Shown in pieces: positions 20,845-29,087 of a stretch of 64,000 nt of DNA. A program made the position numbers and the translations under genes. Every line of letters starts with the position of its first letter. Within the stretch, counting starts at the first letter, position 1. The notes under the pieces are model-generated. The model searched no databases and was not told the DNA's origin. It saw only the letters and a list, made by a program, of their open reading frames with translations. Source of the stretch: Archangium lansingense (GTDB taxonomy: Bacteria > Myxococcota > Myxococcia > Myxococcales > Myxococcaceae); contig NZ_JAPNKA010000001.1 in the NCBI RefSeq assembly GCF_026626635.1, positions 11,702,501-11,766,500 on the forward strand, given 5' to 3'.

Positions 20845-23787
20845 ATGAAACGAGAGCAGCCTCTCCAGCTGACCGGCCACGCCACCGCGCTCGCCCTGGC
20901 GCTCCTGGCCCTTCCCTTCTTCTCCTCCTGCTTCGAGCCCACCAGCGTCCAGTGCCCCTCCGGACTGTTCTGCCCCGCCGGCCAGAAGTGCGCCGCCCGC
21001 CAGGACGTGTGCATCAAGACCGACTGTGGCGATGGCATCATCCAGCAGGGCGAGGCCTGTGACGACGGCAACATCGTCGATGGCGACGGCTGTAGCCGGA
21101 CGTGTACGTCGACCGAGATCTGCGGCAACCAGATCGTGGACGTGGCCCGCGAGGAGGTCTGCGACGACGGCAACACCGCCGACAAGGACGGCTGCAGCGG
21201 CAACTGCAAGTCCAGCGAGCTGTGCGGCAACGGCATCGTGGACCGGGCCGTGGGCGAGGTCTGCGACGACTACAACACCCGCTCGGGTGACGGCTGCAGC
21301 GCGGACTGCCTGTCGCTGGAGACGTGCGGCAACGGCTACACGGACACCGCCAAGGGCGAGAAGTGCGACGACGGCAACAACGAGAGCGGTGACGGCTGCA
21401 GCTCCGACTGCAAGTCCCAGGAGAGCTGCGGCAACGGCTACAAGGACACCGTCAAGGGCGAGGTCTGCGACGACGGCAACAACGTGAACGCCGACGGCTG
21501 CAGCTCCGACTGCAAGTCCAACGAGACGTGCGGCAACGGCACCAAGGACGTCTCCGTCGGCGAGTTCTGCGATGACGGCAACGTCGTGAGCGGCGACGGC
21601 TGCAGCTCCGACTGCCTCTCCGGCGAGGGCTGCGGCAACGGCGTGCGCGACCCGGAGGAGCAGTGCGACGACGCGGGCGAGTCCGTCGCCTGCAACGCCA
21701 ACTGCACGCTGCGCATCTGCGGCGACGGCGTCATCAACCGCACCGCGGGTGAGCAGTGCGATGACCGGGGCGAGTCCGCCAACTGCAACAGCAACTGCAT
21801 GCTGCGCAGGTGCGGCGATGGCGTCGTGAACACCAGCGCCGGGGAGCAGTGCGACAACGGCACCAACGCCAACAGCGCCGCCTGCGACAGCGACTGCACC
21901 ATCGCCTTCTGCGGCGACGGCCACGTCAACTTCACCACCCCCGACAGGGAGCTGTGCGACACGCGCGGCAACACCTTGACGTGCAACGCCAACTGCCAGC
22001 CGGCCAGCTGCGGCGACAGGTACCTCAACACCGCGGCCAACGAGCAGTGCGACGACGGCCCGAACTCGCCCTACTGCGACAACGACTGCACCCCGCCCCT
22101 GTGCGGTGACCGGACGCTCAACACGGCCGCCGGCGAGACGTGCGACGACGGCAACACCAGCAACGAGGACGACTGCCTCAGCACCTGCAAGCCCAACGTC
22201 TGCGGCGATGGCAGGGTCAACGTCTCCGGCCCCGTGCGCACCGAGGCCTGCGACGACGGCAACACCTCCACCGAGACCGAGTGCGCGTACGGCACCCGCA
22301 CCTGCACCGCCTGCAACGGCACCTGCTCCTCCGCCCTCAACCTCACCGGCCGCTACTGCGGTGACGGCGCGAAGAACGACGCCAGCGAGAAGTGCGACGA
22401 CGGCAACGACCTCACCGAGTTCGAGTGCCCGTACGGGCAGATGACCTGCCAGGCCTGTGACGCGGCCTGCTCGGCGACCCTCAACCTCACGGGCCGCTAC
22501 TGCGGTGATGGCGCGAAGAACGACCTGAGCGAGGTCTGCGACGACGGCAACCGAGTCACCGAGACCGAGTGCAGGTACGGCGACCCGACCTGCACCCTGT
22601 GCAACGCGGACTGCTCGGCCCCCATCTCCCGCACCGGCCGCTACTGCGGTGACGGCTCGAGGAACGACGCGAGCGAGGTCTGCGACGACGGCAACACCCT
22701 CAACGAGACCGAGTGCCCCTATGGCACCGCGAGCTGCAACACCTGCAACGCCACCTGCTCGGCCGTGCGCACCCTGACGGGCACGTACTGCGGTGACGGC
22801 GTGAAGAACCACCCGAGCGAGGTCTGCGACGACGGGGACAAGATCGACAACACCGAGTGCCCCTATGGCCAGGCGAGCTGCAGCATGTGCAAGGCGGACT
22901 GCTCGGCGGCCATTCCCCTCACGGGCCGCTATTGCGGTGACGGTGTGAAGGACTCGAACGAGGCCTGCGACGACGGCAACACCGTCGACGAGGCCGAGTG
23001 CCCCTACGGCACCGCGAGCTGCAACACCTGCAACTCCACCTGCACCGCCGTGCGCCCCGTCACGGGCCGCTACTGCGGCGACGGCGTGAAGAACGATGCG
23101 AGCGAGGCCTGCGATGACGGCAACACGGCCAACGAGACCACGTGCCCGTACGGCAGCGCGACCTGTACCACGTGCAACGACACCTGCACGGCCCCCCTGA
23201 GCCTCAACGGCCCCTACTGCGGCGACGGTACCAAGAACGGCCCCGAGGTCTGCGACGACAACAACACCAGCACCTGCGGCACCTGCGACAACACGTGCAC
23301 GACGAACCAGCTTGGGAAGGCCACCGGCACCATCACCATCAAGTCCAGCTCGGGGGGCTGGGACATGAGGGACGGCGATACCTTCACCATCAACGACGGG
23401 CTCAACGTCCCGGTGGTCTTCGAATTCGACAAGAATGGGAGCGTCGGGGGCTCCCGGGTCGCCGTCTCCATCTCGGGCAGCTCCTCGGCGAACTCCGTGG
23501 CCTCGGCCATCTCGACGGCCATCACCGGCGTATCCGGAAGCGCCCTTGAGATCACCTCGACGGTCTCCTCGAACGCCGTGAGTCTGACGCACAAACAGGC
23601 GGGCTCGTTCGGCAACCAGCTCATCATCAAGACGGCGTCGAACAACAGCTCCACGAACAACAACCTCCTGGTGAGCGGGATGTCCGGAGGCGGTGGCTTC
23701 GACTGCCCAGAGAACACCCGGTGCTCGAGCAGCCAGGACTGCAACCCGGGCCTGGTGTGCGGAGGCAGCGGCACCTGCGTCCCGTAG
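20845..23787 (+). CDS. Cys-rich lipoprotein with 20 myxococcal disulfide (DUF4215-type) repeats
   Basis: 980 residues. The lipoprotein signal ends in FFSSC. Twenty repeats follow, recognised by C-G-(D/N)-G and C-D-D-G-N. They fall into three blocks: six of the DGDGCSxDC type, six shorter ones with CNxNC endings, and eight of which most are long with ECPYG-x3-C-x2-C-x3-C. After the repeats (about 825) comes a Thr/Ser-rich domain with DGDTFTINDG and FEFDKNG, then a last Cys-knot-like segment (CPENTRC, CNPGLVC). The repeats would be held by disulfides outside the cytoplasm and may act as a surface stalk or adhesin. It lies 21 nt after the TPR/PEGA gene and is probably in the same operon as the kinase. 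Confidence 0.9.
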   Translation: MKREQPLQLTGHATALALALLALPFFSSCFEPTSVQCPSGLFCPAGQKCAARQDVCIKTDCGDGIIQQGEACDDGNIVDGDGCSRTCTSTEICGNQIVDVAREEVCDDGNTADKDGCSGNCKSSELCGNGIVDRAVGEVCDDYNTRSGDGCSADCLSLETCGNGYTDTAKGEKCDDGNNESGDGCSSDCKSQESCGNGYKDTVKGEVCDDGNNVNADGCSSDCKSNETCGNGTKDVSVGEFCDDGNVVSGDGCSSDCLSGEGCGNGVRDPEEQCDDAGESVACNANCTLRICGDGVINRTAGEQCDDRGESANCNSNCMLRRCGDGVVNTSAGEQCDNGTNANSAACDSDCTIAFCGDGHVNFTTPDRELCDTRGNTLTCNANCQPASCGDRYLNTAANEQCDDGPNSPYCDNDCTPPLCGDRTLNTAAGETCDDGNTSNEDDCLSTCKPNVCGDGRVNVSGPVRTEACDDGNTSTETECAYGTRTCTACNGTCSSALNLTGRYCGDGAKNDASEKCDDGNDLTEFECPYGQMTCQACDAACSATLNLTGRYCGDGAKNDLSEVCDDGNRVTETECRYGDPTCTLCNADCSAPISRTGRYCGDGSRNDASEVCDDGNTLNETECPYGTASCNTCNATCSAVRTLTGTYCGDGVKNHPSEVCDDGDKIDNTECPYGQASCSMCKADCSAAIPLTGRYCGDGVKDSNEACDDGNTVDEAECPYGTASCNTCNSTCTAVRPVTGRYCGDGVKNDASEACDDGNTANETTCPYGSATCTTCNDTCTAPLSLNGPYCGDGTKNGPEVCDDNNTSTCGTCDNTCTTNQLGKATGTITIKSSSGGWDMRDGDTFTINDGLNVPVVFEFDKNGSVGGSRVAVSISGSSSANSVASAISTAITGVSGSALEITSTVSSNAVSLTHKQAGSFGNQLIIKTASNNSSTNNNLLVSGMSGGGGFDCPENTRCSSSQDCNPGLVCGGSGTCVP

Positions 23788-23963
23788 GTCCGCTGTCCCG
23801 GAAGTGAAAGCCGCCGGCGCGGCCTGGCGCTCGTCACGAGAGCGAGCCAGGACGTGGCCGGCGGTCTCGTTTCCGGCCCACCCACCGGGCGCCACGCATC
23901 AATCCCTTCCAGCCAGGTCTGCGAAGAAGCAACCCTGGGACACGAACACCTTCCCCGCAGTCG

Positions 23964-24022
23964 TTTCCCCTGCGGCCATTTCCCTGCGGCCATTTCCCCT
24001 GCGGCCATTTCCCCTGCGGCCA
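23964..24022 (+). repeat. 15-bp tandem repeat, four copies
   Basis: The unit TTTCCCCTGCGGCCA is repeated at 23964, 23979 (14 nt, one C lost), 23993 and 24008, with a partial fifth copy running into the REP-like element at 24027. It is noncoding. Confidence 0.9.
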
Positions 24023-24026
24023 TTTC

Positions 24027-24162
24027 CCCTCTCCCCCTGGGAGAGGGACGGGGTGAGGGTTTCGGGTGAACCCGGGTTGAACCCCCTTGCCCACACTGAG
24101 GGTCACGGGTTGAAGAACGGGTCCTGACACCCTCACCCTGACCCTCTCCCGAAGGGAGAGGG
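24027..24162. repeat. head-to-head pair of REP-like palindromic elements, copies 2 and 3
   Basis: Copy 2 (24027-24060, reverse orientation) and copy 3 (24129-24162) each have the 9-bp stem CCCTCTCCC/GGGAGAGGG with a 3-nt loop (CCT and GAA). Each has an ACCCTCACC tail on the same side of the stem. The two copies are in inverted orientation, as in bacterial BIME arrangements. Copy 1 is at 11915-11948. Confidence 0.75.
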
Positions 24163-24305
24163 AACATCCGGCCACTTCCTTGAGGCGCTCAGGCCTATCA
24201 CCGACCGCTGTAGGACCTCGCGGGCGGACCTGCCTCCACCAGCCAGAGGGGTCGTGCTCCCGCGAGGGCATCCACCTCCGGCCGAGGCCCATGCCGGGCA
24301 CCCCC

Positions 24306-24347
24306 AAAAACACAGCGGGCGGCCCCCCTCATGGGGAGCCGCCCGCT
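24306..24347 (-). terminator. Rho-independent terminator of the M4 protease gene
   Basis: The 10-bp stem AGCGGGCGGC (24314-24323) pairs with GCCGCCCGCT (24338-24347), with further inner C/G pairing. On the minus strand it is followed by GTGTTTTT. It lies 26 nt after the M4 stop. The sequence resembles the terminator at 34201-34240. Confidence 0.85.
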
Positions 24348-24373
24348 CAACAACCCATCCTTCTCACCGGCGA

Positions 24374-26632
24374 CTACGGCTTGGTGTAGTTGATGGTCAG
24401 GTTGTAGCTACCCGCGGTGTAGCCGCGCACCAGGATGTACGCGCTGCTCTGGCCCGCGGGCACCGCCACGTCGCACGTCTCCGAGGCGCCGGAGAGGTAC
24501 GGACGGCAGTTGTAGGTGGTGGTGGTCGGCTGGGCGCCGAAGCGGACATAGAGGTCCGGGTCACCCGAGCCCGTCATCACCACCTTGAACTGCGTACCGG
24601 GCACCACGCTGAACCCGCCGAAGTAGTCGTTCTCACCCGCGGTCACCGAGCCGCTGGCCGTCTCGGTCACCGGGCCGCCACCGCCGGAGCCGGCCGTGTA
24701 CGAACCATTGAGGCTCATGCCCGAGGCGGCCGAGTAGCCGTAGATCTTCACGTAGTACGTACCGGCGCTCGGAGCGGCGAAGGTGCAGGTCTCCGCGTTG
24801 CCACCCAGGTACGGACGGCAGTCGTACGAGGAGCTGGTCGGCTCGGAGCCGAACTTCACGTACATGTCGCCGTCACCCGTGCCACCGCTCAGGTTGAACG
24901 CCAGGTTGGTGGAGCCCGCGGGCACCGCCAGCGTGTAGGTGCAGCTCCAGGAGCTGGCCGACGCGGAGATACCCGTGACCGTCACGCCGTTGGAGAGCGC
25001 GACAGGCGTGGTGCAGGTCGGCGGCGGGGTGGTGCCACCGCCCACGCCCACGGCCGTCCAGGCGTCCGACACGGACGCGACTTCCGCCGTGGTGTAGCCG
25101 AGCGCCGTCGCGGCCTGCTCCGTGTACGTCTTCGCCTGGGCGAAGGTGGTGGAGGCCGTCATGTAGTCCACGTTGGCCTTGTAGAAGACGGCACCGGCCT
25201 TCTGGATGCCAATGCCCGTGACGTTCGTGGTGGTCACGGCGCGCGGGTGCGTGCCGCCCTGGGTCAGCAGCACGAAGGCCAGGTTGGCGATACCCGAGTT
25301 CCAGTGCACGCCGCCGTTGTCGGAGCTGCCCGTGTAGCGGGTGGGGTAGTAGTCCTTCGACGAGCCATCCTGCGTCGGGTTGGCCATGTAGCGGAGCGCG
25401 TCACCCGGGGTGGCCGGCGTCCACACGTCGTCGCCCACCATCCACACCGCCGCGTCCACCGTCCAGCCGCGGCTCCACGACTCGCAGTAGGCGCCGAAGA
25501 TGTCGCTCAGGCCCTCATTGAGAGCGCCGGACTCGTTGGCGTAGGTGAGGTTGGACTCGGAGCTGGTCACCGCGTGCGTCAGCTCGTGCACCGTCACGTC
25601 CAGCGACTTGCCCAGCGGCGCGGCGTCCACGCCGTTGCTGTCGCCGTACACCATCTGGGTGCCGTTCCAGAAGGCGTTGGTGTAGCTGGTGCTGTAGTGC
25701 ACCGTGCTGCGCAGCTGCGCGCCCGCGCCGTTGTACGAGTCACGGCCGAAGTTCACGCTGTAGCAGTCGTAGGTGGTGCCCAGGTGGTTGTAGTTCTCGT
25801 CCACATGGGTGTCACCAGTGGCCGCGCCACCCTCGGAGCGCTTGAGGGTACCGGGCAGCGAGGTGCCGTTGTTGGCCGAGTACACCGCGCGGTTCTTCGC
25901 GGAGTGGATCTCCGAGTGCGTGGCCTCGACCTGGCCGGTCAGCGCGTTCACGTAGACGTTGTCACGGATGGGCAGGTCCGTGCCCTCGCCCGTCACCACC
26001 ACGTGGTAGGCCAGCTTCAGGCGGCTGTCCTTCTCGGAGCGGATGTACACCAGGCGGGCCTCGCCCTCGGTGGCGAGGCGGCGGCCCAGCGTGTTCTCCA
26101 GGGCAGCGGCGCGGGCGGCCTCATCGGAGACGCGCGCCAGCGCGGGAGCAGCCTCACCGTCGCGGGCCGAGCCGTTGGCGGCGTAGATGCTGCCGTCCTG
26201 GTCCACGTGCACGACGAGCTCACCACCCACCACCTCCAGCCCGTTCTTCGTCTGGGCATAGCGGATGTGGCTGTGGCCCTGCTCATCCACGGAGATACGC
26301 TTCACCACCAGATCGTTGGGCTGGAGGCGGAAGACGGGGGCGATGCGGTGGAGCGCGTCACCCACCCGGGCGCTCGCATCGCGGGCAGCGAGGCCCCGCA
26401 GGGACTGGCCCGCCGAGCCGAAGTCACCGCGCACGAAGTAGGGCACCACGCCGTCCTCGTGCTTGCCGAGTACCAGCGCGCCGGGAATGGCGCTCAGCGC
26501 GGACTTCACGTCCGCCGAGGAGAGGGAGCCAACGCCGTCGGTGTTCTCCGTCAGCGCCTCGCTCGAGTCCTCAACCGCGCAAGCCGCCAGGGGCAGCGCG
26601 AAGAGTGCAGCCAGAATCCGATTACGAACCAA
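24374..26632 (-). CDS. secreted M4 (thermolysin-family) metalloprotease with two PPC domains
   Basis: 752 residues. The start is TTG at 26630-26632: a perfect AGGAGG lies 8 nt before it and no ATG or GTG fits. A lipoprotein-like signal ends in LAAC. The propeptide (FTP/PepSY-like, to about 200) precedes the catalytic domain with the zinc motif HELTH (about 347) and ESGALNEGLSDIFG, which gives the third ligand. Two C-terminal pre-peptidase domains (PPC, about 530-640 and 650-752) share a DPDLYVRFG/DGDMYVKFG motif and a CRPYL-x5-ETC pair. PPC domains are usually cleaved off during secretion. Likely role: extracellular protein digestion during predation. It is transcribed alone and has its own terminator. 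Confidence 0.94.
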   Translation of the reverse strand: MVRNRILAALFALPLAACAVEDSSEALTENTDGVGSLSSADVKSALSAIPGALVLGKHEDGVVPYFVRGDFGSAGQSLRGLAARDASARVGDALHRIAPVFRLQPNDLVVKRISVDEQGHSHIRYAQTKNGLEVVGGELVVHVDQDGSIYAANGSARDGEAAPALARVSDEAARAAALENTLGRRLATEGEARLVYIRSEKDSRLKLAYHVVVTGEGTDLPIRDNVYVNALTGQVEATHSEIHSAKNRAVYSANNGTSLPGTLKRSEGGAATGDTHVDENYNHLGTTYDCYSVNFGRDSYNGAGAQLRSTVHYSTSYTNAFWNGTQMVYGDSNGVDAAPLGKSLDVTVHELTHAVTSSESNLTYANESGALNEGLSDIFGAYCESWSRGWTVDAAVWMVGDDVWTPATPGDALRYMANPTQDGSSKDYYPTRYTGSSDNGGVHWNSGIANLAFVLLTQGGTHPRAVTTTNVTGIGIQKAGAVFYKANVDYMTASTTFAQAKTYTEQAATALGYTTAEVASVSDAWTAVGVGGGTTPPPTCTTPVALSNGVTVTGISASASSWSCTYTLAVPAGSTNLAFNLSGGTGDGDMYVKFGSEPTSSSYDCRPYLGGNAETCTFAAPSAGTYYVKIYGYSAASGMSLNGSYTAGSGGGGPVTETASGSVTAGENDYFGGFSVVPGTQFKVVMTGSGDPDLYVRFGAQPTTTTYNCRPYLSGASETCDVAVPAGQSSAYILVRGYTAGSYNLTINYTKP

Positions 26633-27112
26633 AGGGGGGACCTCCTGCTGGCCGATGGCGGAGATGCCACCGCAGCCGGTCCCGCTTTCAGCAGGAGTCG
26701 TGCCGATCCCTTAAACCTCGTACTTCCCGTCTCACGCTCATTTCCCGAGAGGATGCACTGGAGCATGGATGTCCCATGTCCATGCGCCACTTTGTAACTC
26801 GCGTTGACACACGACGGGCCAAGGGCGCGAAATAATTGACGATCCAACTAGTCAACAGACTGCCCTGGTTTCGGACACTTAGGGGGCCAAGAAGTCCTGT
26901 CTGACCCAGGCCTCCCCAGGGGGTGAGACTTTCTTCGCCCTCCCAACATTCGACTGTCTAGTTGATTCCCGGGCGACTCTACAAGCAGGCATGCAACAGC
27001 CCCATGGCAGCCGAGGCGGCAAGGGCCAAGGTGGCTGATTCATTTGACTTTCGACGCGATGCGGAAGAATTGGAAGCGTCGCTTCACCCCCCTTCCGCCA
27101 TCACAGGTTCCC
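26633..27112. other. 480-nt divergent intergenic region between M4 protease and exbB
   Basis: It holds the AGGAGG site of the M4 gene at its left end. A TTGACA hexamer at 26804-26809 has no -10 at normal spacing. CAACTAG near 26844 and CTAGTTG near 26957 form a distant inverted pair of unknown meaning. Short open frames occur but none has a ribosome binding site and family features. The region is less GC-rich than its neighbours around 26770-26880, as expected for promoters. Confidence 0.5.
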
Positions 27113-27829
27113 ATGACGTCCTTCGTTCTCCTGGCCCAGATGGGCCACAACGAGCAGCTAGGTTGGCTCAGCCGCAAGCTGCTCGGCGTGACGCTCACCA
27201 GCGCCGAGTGGGTGCTCTGGGTGCTGGTCGTTCTCTCGGTGCTCTCCATCGCGCTGATGCTGGAGCGGGCGGTGTACTTCGCCACGCACCGGCTGCCGAA
27301 CTCCGAGGAGCTGGCGGTGCGGCTGGCCCGGGGTGAGCTGGAGGCGGTGCGCACGGCGGTGGCCAAGCACAAGGGCATGGAGGCCGCGGTGCTGCGCGAG
27401 GCCCTGGCCTCGGTGGAGCAGGGCGCGGACACGGTGGAGCAGGTCATCGCCTCGACGGTGGCGCGCGAGCGTCCCCAGTACGAGCGCTACCTGTCCTTCC
27501 TGGGCACGCTGGGCAACAACGCCCCCTTCATCGGCCTGTTCGGCACGGTGCTCGGCATCATCAAGGCCTTCAACGACCTGGGCCAGATGAACGCCAAGGG
27601 CGCCTCCATGCAGCAGACGGTGATGTCGGGCATCTCCGAGGCACTGGTGGCCACGGCGGTGGGCCTGGCGGTGGCCATCCCCGCGGTGGTGGCCTTCAAC
27701 GTCTTCAACCGTCAGCTCAAGACGATCACCTCGCGCACCAACGCCCTGGGCCACGCGCTGGTGGGCAGCCTGCGCGCCCAGCGCGGCGCCAGCACTCCGC
27801 ACGCCGTGGCCTCCGCGGAGGCTCGCTAG
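27113..27829 (+). CDS. exbB: ExbB/TolQ/MotA-family proton channel protein
   Basis: 238 residues. Three membrane helices are visible: WVLWVLVVLSVLSIALMLE (about 30-48), an internal one starting LGNNAPFIGLFGTVLGI (about 140), and ISEALVATAVGLAVAIPAVV (about 185). The ExbB hallmarks GLFGTVLGII and ATAVGLAVAIPA are present. ExbB forms the pentameric inner-membrane channel that, with ExbD, feeds proton-motive force to TonB. The ATG at 27113 was chosen (CAGGT just before it) over an upstream ATG at 27044 that would add a charged 23-residue head. It is the first gene of an exbB-exbD-tonB operon. Confidence 0.92.
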   Translation: MTSFVLLAQMGHNEQLGWLSRKLLGVTLTSAEWVLWVLVVLSVLSIALMLERAVYFATHRLPNSEELAVRLARGELEAVRTAVAKHKGMEAAVLREALASVEQGADTVEQVIASTVARERPQYERYLSFLGTLGNNAPFIGLFGTVLGIIKAFNDLGQMNAKGASMQQTVMSGISEALVATAVGLAVAIPAVVAFNVFNRQLKTITSRTNALGHALVGSLRAQRGASTPHAVASAEAR

Positions 27830-27832
27830 GTC

Positions 27833-28267
27833 ATGGCCGGCGGCGCACAGGACAACGACGAGGAGATCACCGGCATCAACGTCACGCCGCTGGTGGACGT
27901 GGTGCTGGTGCTGCTCATCATCTTCATGGTGACGGCCAACTTCATCGTCCGCGAGACGGTGGAGGTGGACCTGCCCAGGGCCGCCAACGGCGGCGAGACG
28001 GTGCAAGGGCTCGTCAACGTGGTGCTGGACAAGCAGGGCAAGCTCTTCTTCGACGGCGCGGAGGTGAGCGAGGACGAGCTGCGGCGCAAGGTGACCGAGT
28101 CGCTGGCGAAGGACAAGGAGACGCGCGCCATCATCAGCGCGGACCAGAGCCTGCCGTACGGACGAGTGATGCGGCTCATCGACGTGGTGAAGGGCCAGGG
28201 CATCGCGAAGTTCGCGCTCAACATCGAGAAGGACGTGGCGCCCGCGGCTGCACCCGCGGCGCCCTGA
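27833..28267 (+). CDS. exbD: ExbD/TolR-family proton channel subunit
   Basis: 144 residues. A short cytoplasmic head, one membrane helix with the essential aspartate (TPLVDVVLVLLIIFMVTA, Asp near 23) and a periplasmic domain with the ExbD pattern ISADQSLPYGRVMRLIDVVK. It starts 3 nt after exbB and 16 nt before tonB, so the three are co-transcribed. It could instead be called TolR, but the tonB neighbour supports ExbD. Confidence 0.92.
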   Translation: MAGGAQDNDEEITGINVTPLVDVVLVLLIIFMVTANFIVRETVEVDLPRAANGGETVQGLVNVVLDKQGKLFFDGAEVSEDELRRKVTESLAKDKETRAIISADQSLPYGRVMRLIDVVKGQGIAKFALNIEKDVAPAAAPAAP

Positions 28268-28283
28268 GGGGTGTCACAAGGCC

Positions 28284-29087
28284 ATGAGCCAGGCCGCGCT
28301 CCATCCTCCCGTCTCCATCCGCCGCGACAACTCGTCGCGGGCGGTACTGATCTTCCTGCTGGTGTCCCTCGGGGTGCACGGCGGGGGCTTCTTCCTGCTG
28401 TCACGGATGCAGGAGCGCACGCTGACTCCGGTGCAGCGCCCGGTGGAGCTGGTGATGGTGGAGGTGGCGAAGCCGCCGCCTCCTCCGCCGCCCCCGCCCC
28501 AGGAGGAGCCCAAGCCGCCCCCGCCCAAGCCGAAGGTGGCGCCCAAGCCGCCGCCGGTGAAGGTGGCCCAGGCCGAGAAGCCGCCCCCTCCCCCACCGCC
28601 GGACGCGGCCCCTCCGCCGCCCAACGACGCGCCTCCGCCCGAGCAGCCCTCCAAGCCGGTGCCGCTGGTGGTGGGCATCTCCATGTCCTCCACTACGAGC
28701 GCGGGCGGCTTCTCCGCGCCGGTGGGCAACACCGTCTATGGCAAGACGGGGGACAAGGCCGTGGACCCCAAGGACGTGAAAGCCTACTCGGCGCCCAAGT
28801 ACGTGCCGGTGTACCAGGTGGACTCCGAGCCCCGCGTGGCCTCCGAGGTGAAGATTCCCTATCCCGACGAGGCCCGGCGCGCGGGCATCGAGGGCACGGT
28901 GACGCTCTCCATCACCATCGACAATGAGGGCCGCGTGGTGAAGGCCGTCATCGTGAAGGGACTCGGCTATGGGCTCGACGAGGCAGCCCGCACCGCCCTG
29001 CTGCGCTTCCGCTTCAAGCCGGCCATCAAGAACGGTGAGGCCGTCTCCACGGAGATGAAGTACTCGTACACGTTCGTGCTGGATTGA
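28284..29087 (+). CDS. tonB: TonB energy-transducing protein
   Basis: 267 residues. One N-terminal membrane helix (about 20-42, VLIFLLVSLGVHGGGFFLLS), a periplasm-spanning Pro/Lys linker with long proline runs (60-125), and a C-terminal TonB domain with IPYPDEARRAGIEGTVTLS and the closing RFRFKPAI. TonB carries energy to outer-membrane receptors such as the SusC protein at 5853. The stop at 29085-29087 abuts the stop of the convergent immunity gene, so the two stops share the palindrome TGATCA and no intergenic DNA separates them. Confidence 0.93.
   Translation: MSQAALHPPVSIRRDNSSRAVLIFLLVSLGVHGGGFFLLSRMQERTLTPVQRPVELVMVEVAKPPPPPPPPPQEEPKPPPPKPKVAPKPPPVKVAQAEKPPPPPPPDAAPPPPNDAPPPEQPSKPVPLVVGISMSSTTSAGGFSAPVGNTVYGKTGDKAVDPKDVKAYSAPKYVPVYQVDSEPRVASEVKIPYPDEARRAGIEGTVTLSITIDNEGRVVKAVIVKGLGYGLDEAARTALLRFRFKPAIKNGEAVSTEMKYSYTFVLD

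Larger units (their letters stand above)
23788..24373. other. 586-nt convergent intergenic region rich in repeats
   Basis: No gene is supported here. It holds, in order, a 15-bp tandem repeat (23964-24022), an inverted pair of REP-like hairpins (24027-24162) and the terminator of the M4 protease gene (24306-24347). Several open frames run across it but only because the repeats lack stops. Confidence 0.75.

Noticed and set aside
23964..24022. Possible CRISPR array
   Set aside because: Units are 15 bp and contiguous, with no spacers and no cas genes in the window.
24254..26797. An 847-codon plus-strand frame over the M4 protease
   Set aside because: Antisense shadow. The M4 gene has HELTH, PPC domains and a perfect ribosome binding site, while this frame shows only Arg/His/Gly-rich sequence.
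26804..26837. TTGACA with downstream AAATAA as an exbB promoter
   Set aside because: The spacing is about 20 nt and the -10 is poor. No transcript evidence, so not listed as a promoter.
27044..27112. Longer start for exbB at 27044
   Set aside because: Adds a charged, Pro-rich head uncommon for ExbB and has no ribosome binding site. The ATG at 27113 has CAGGT before it.
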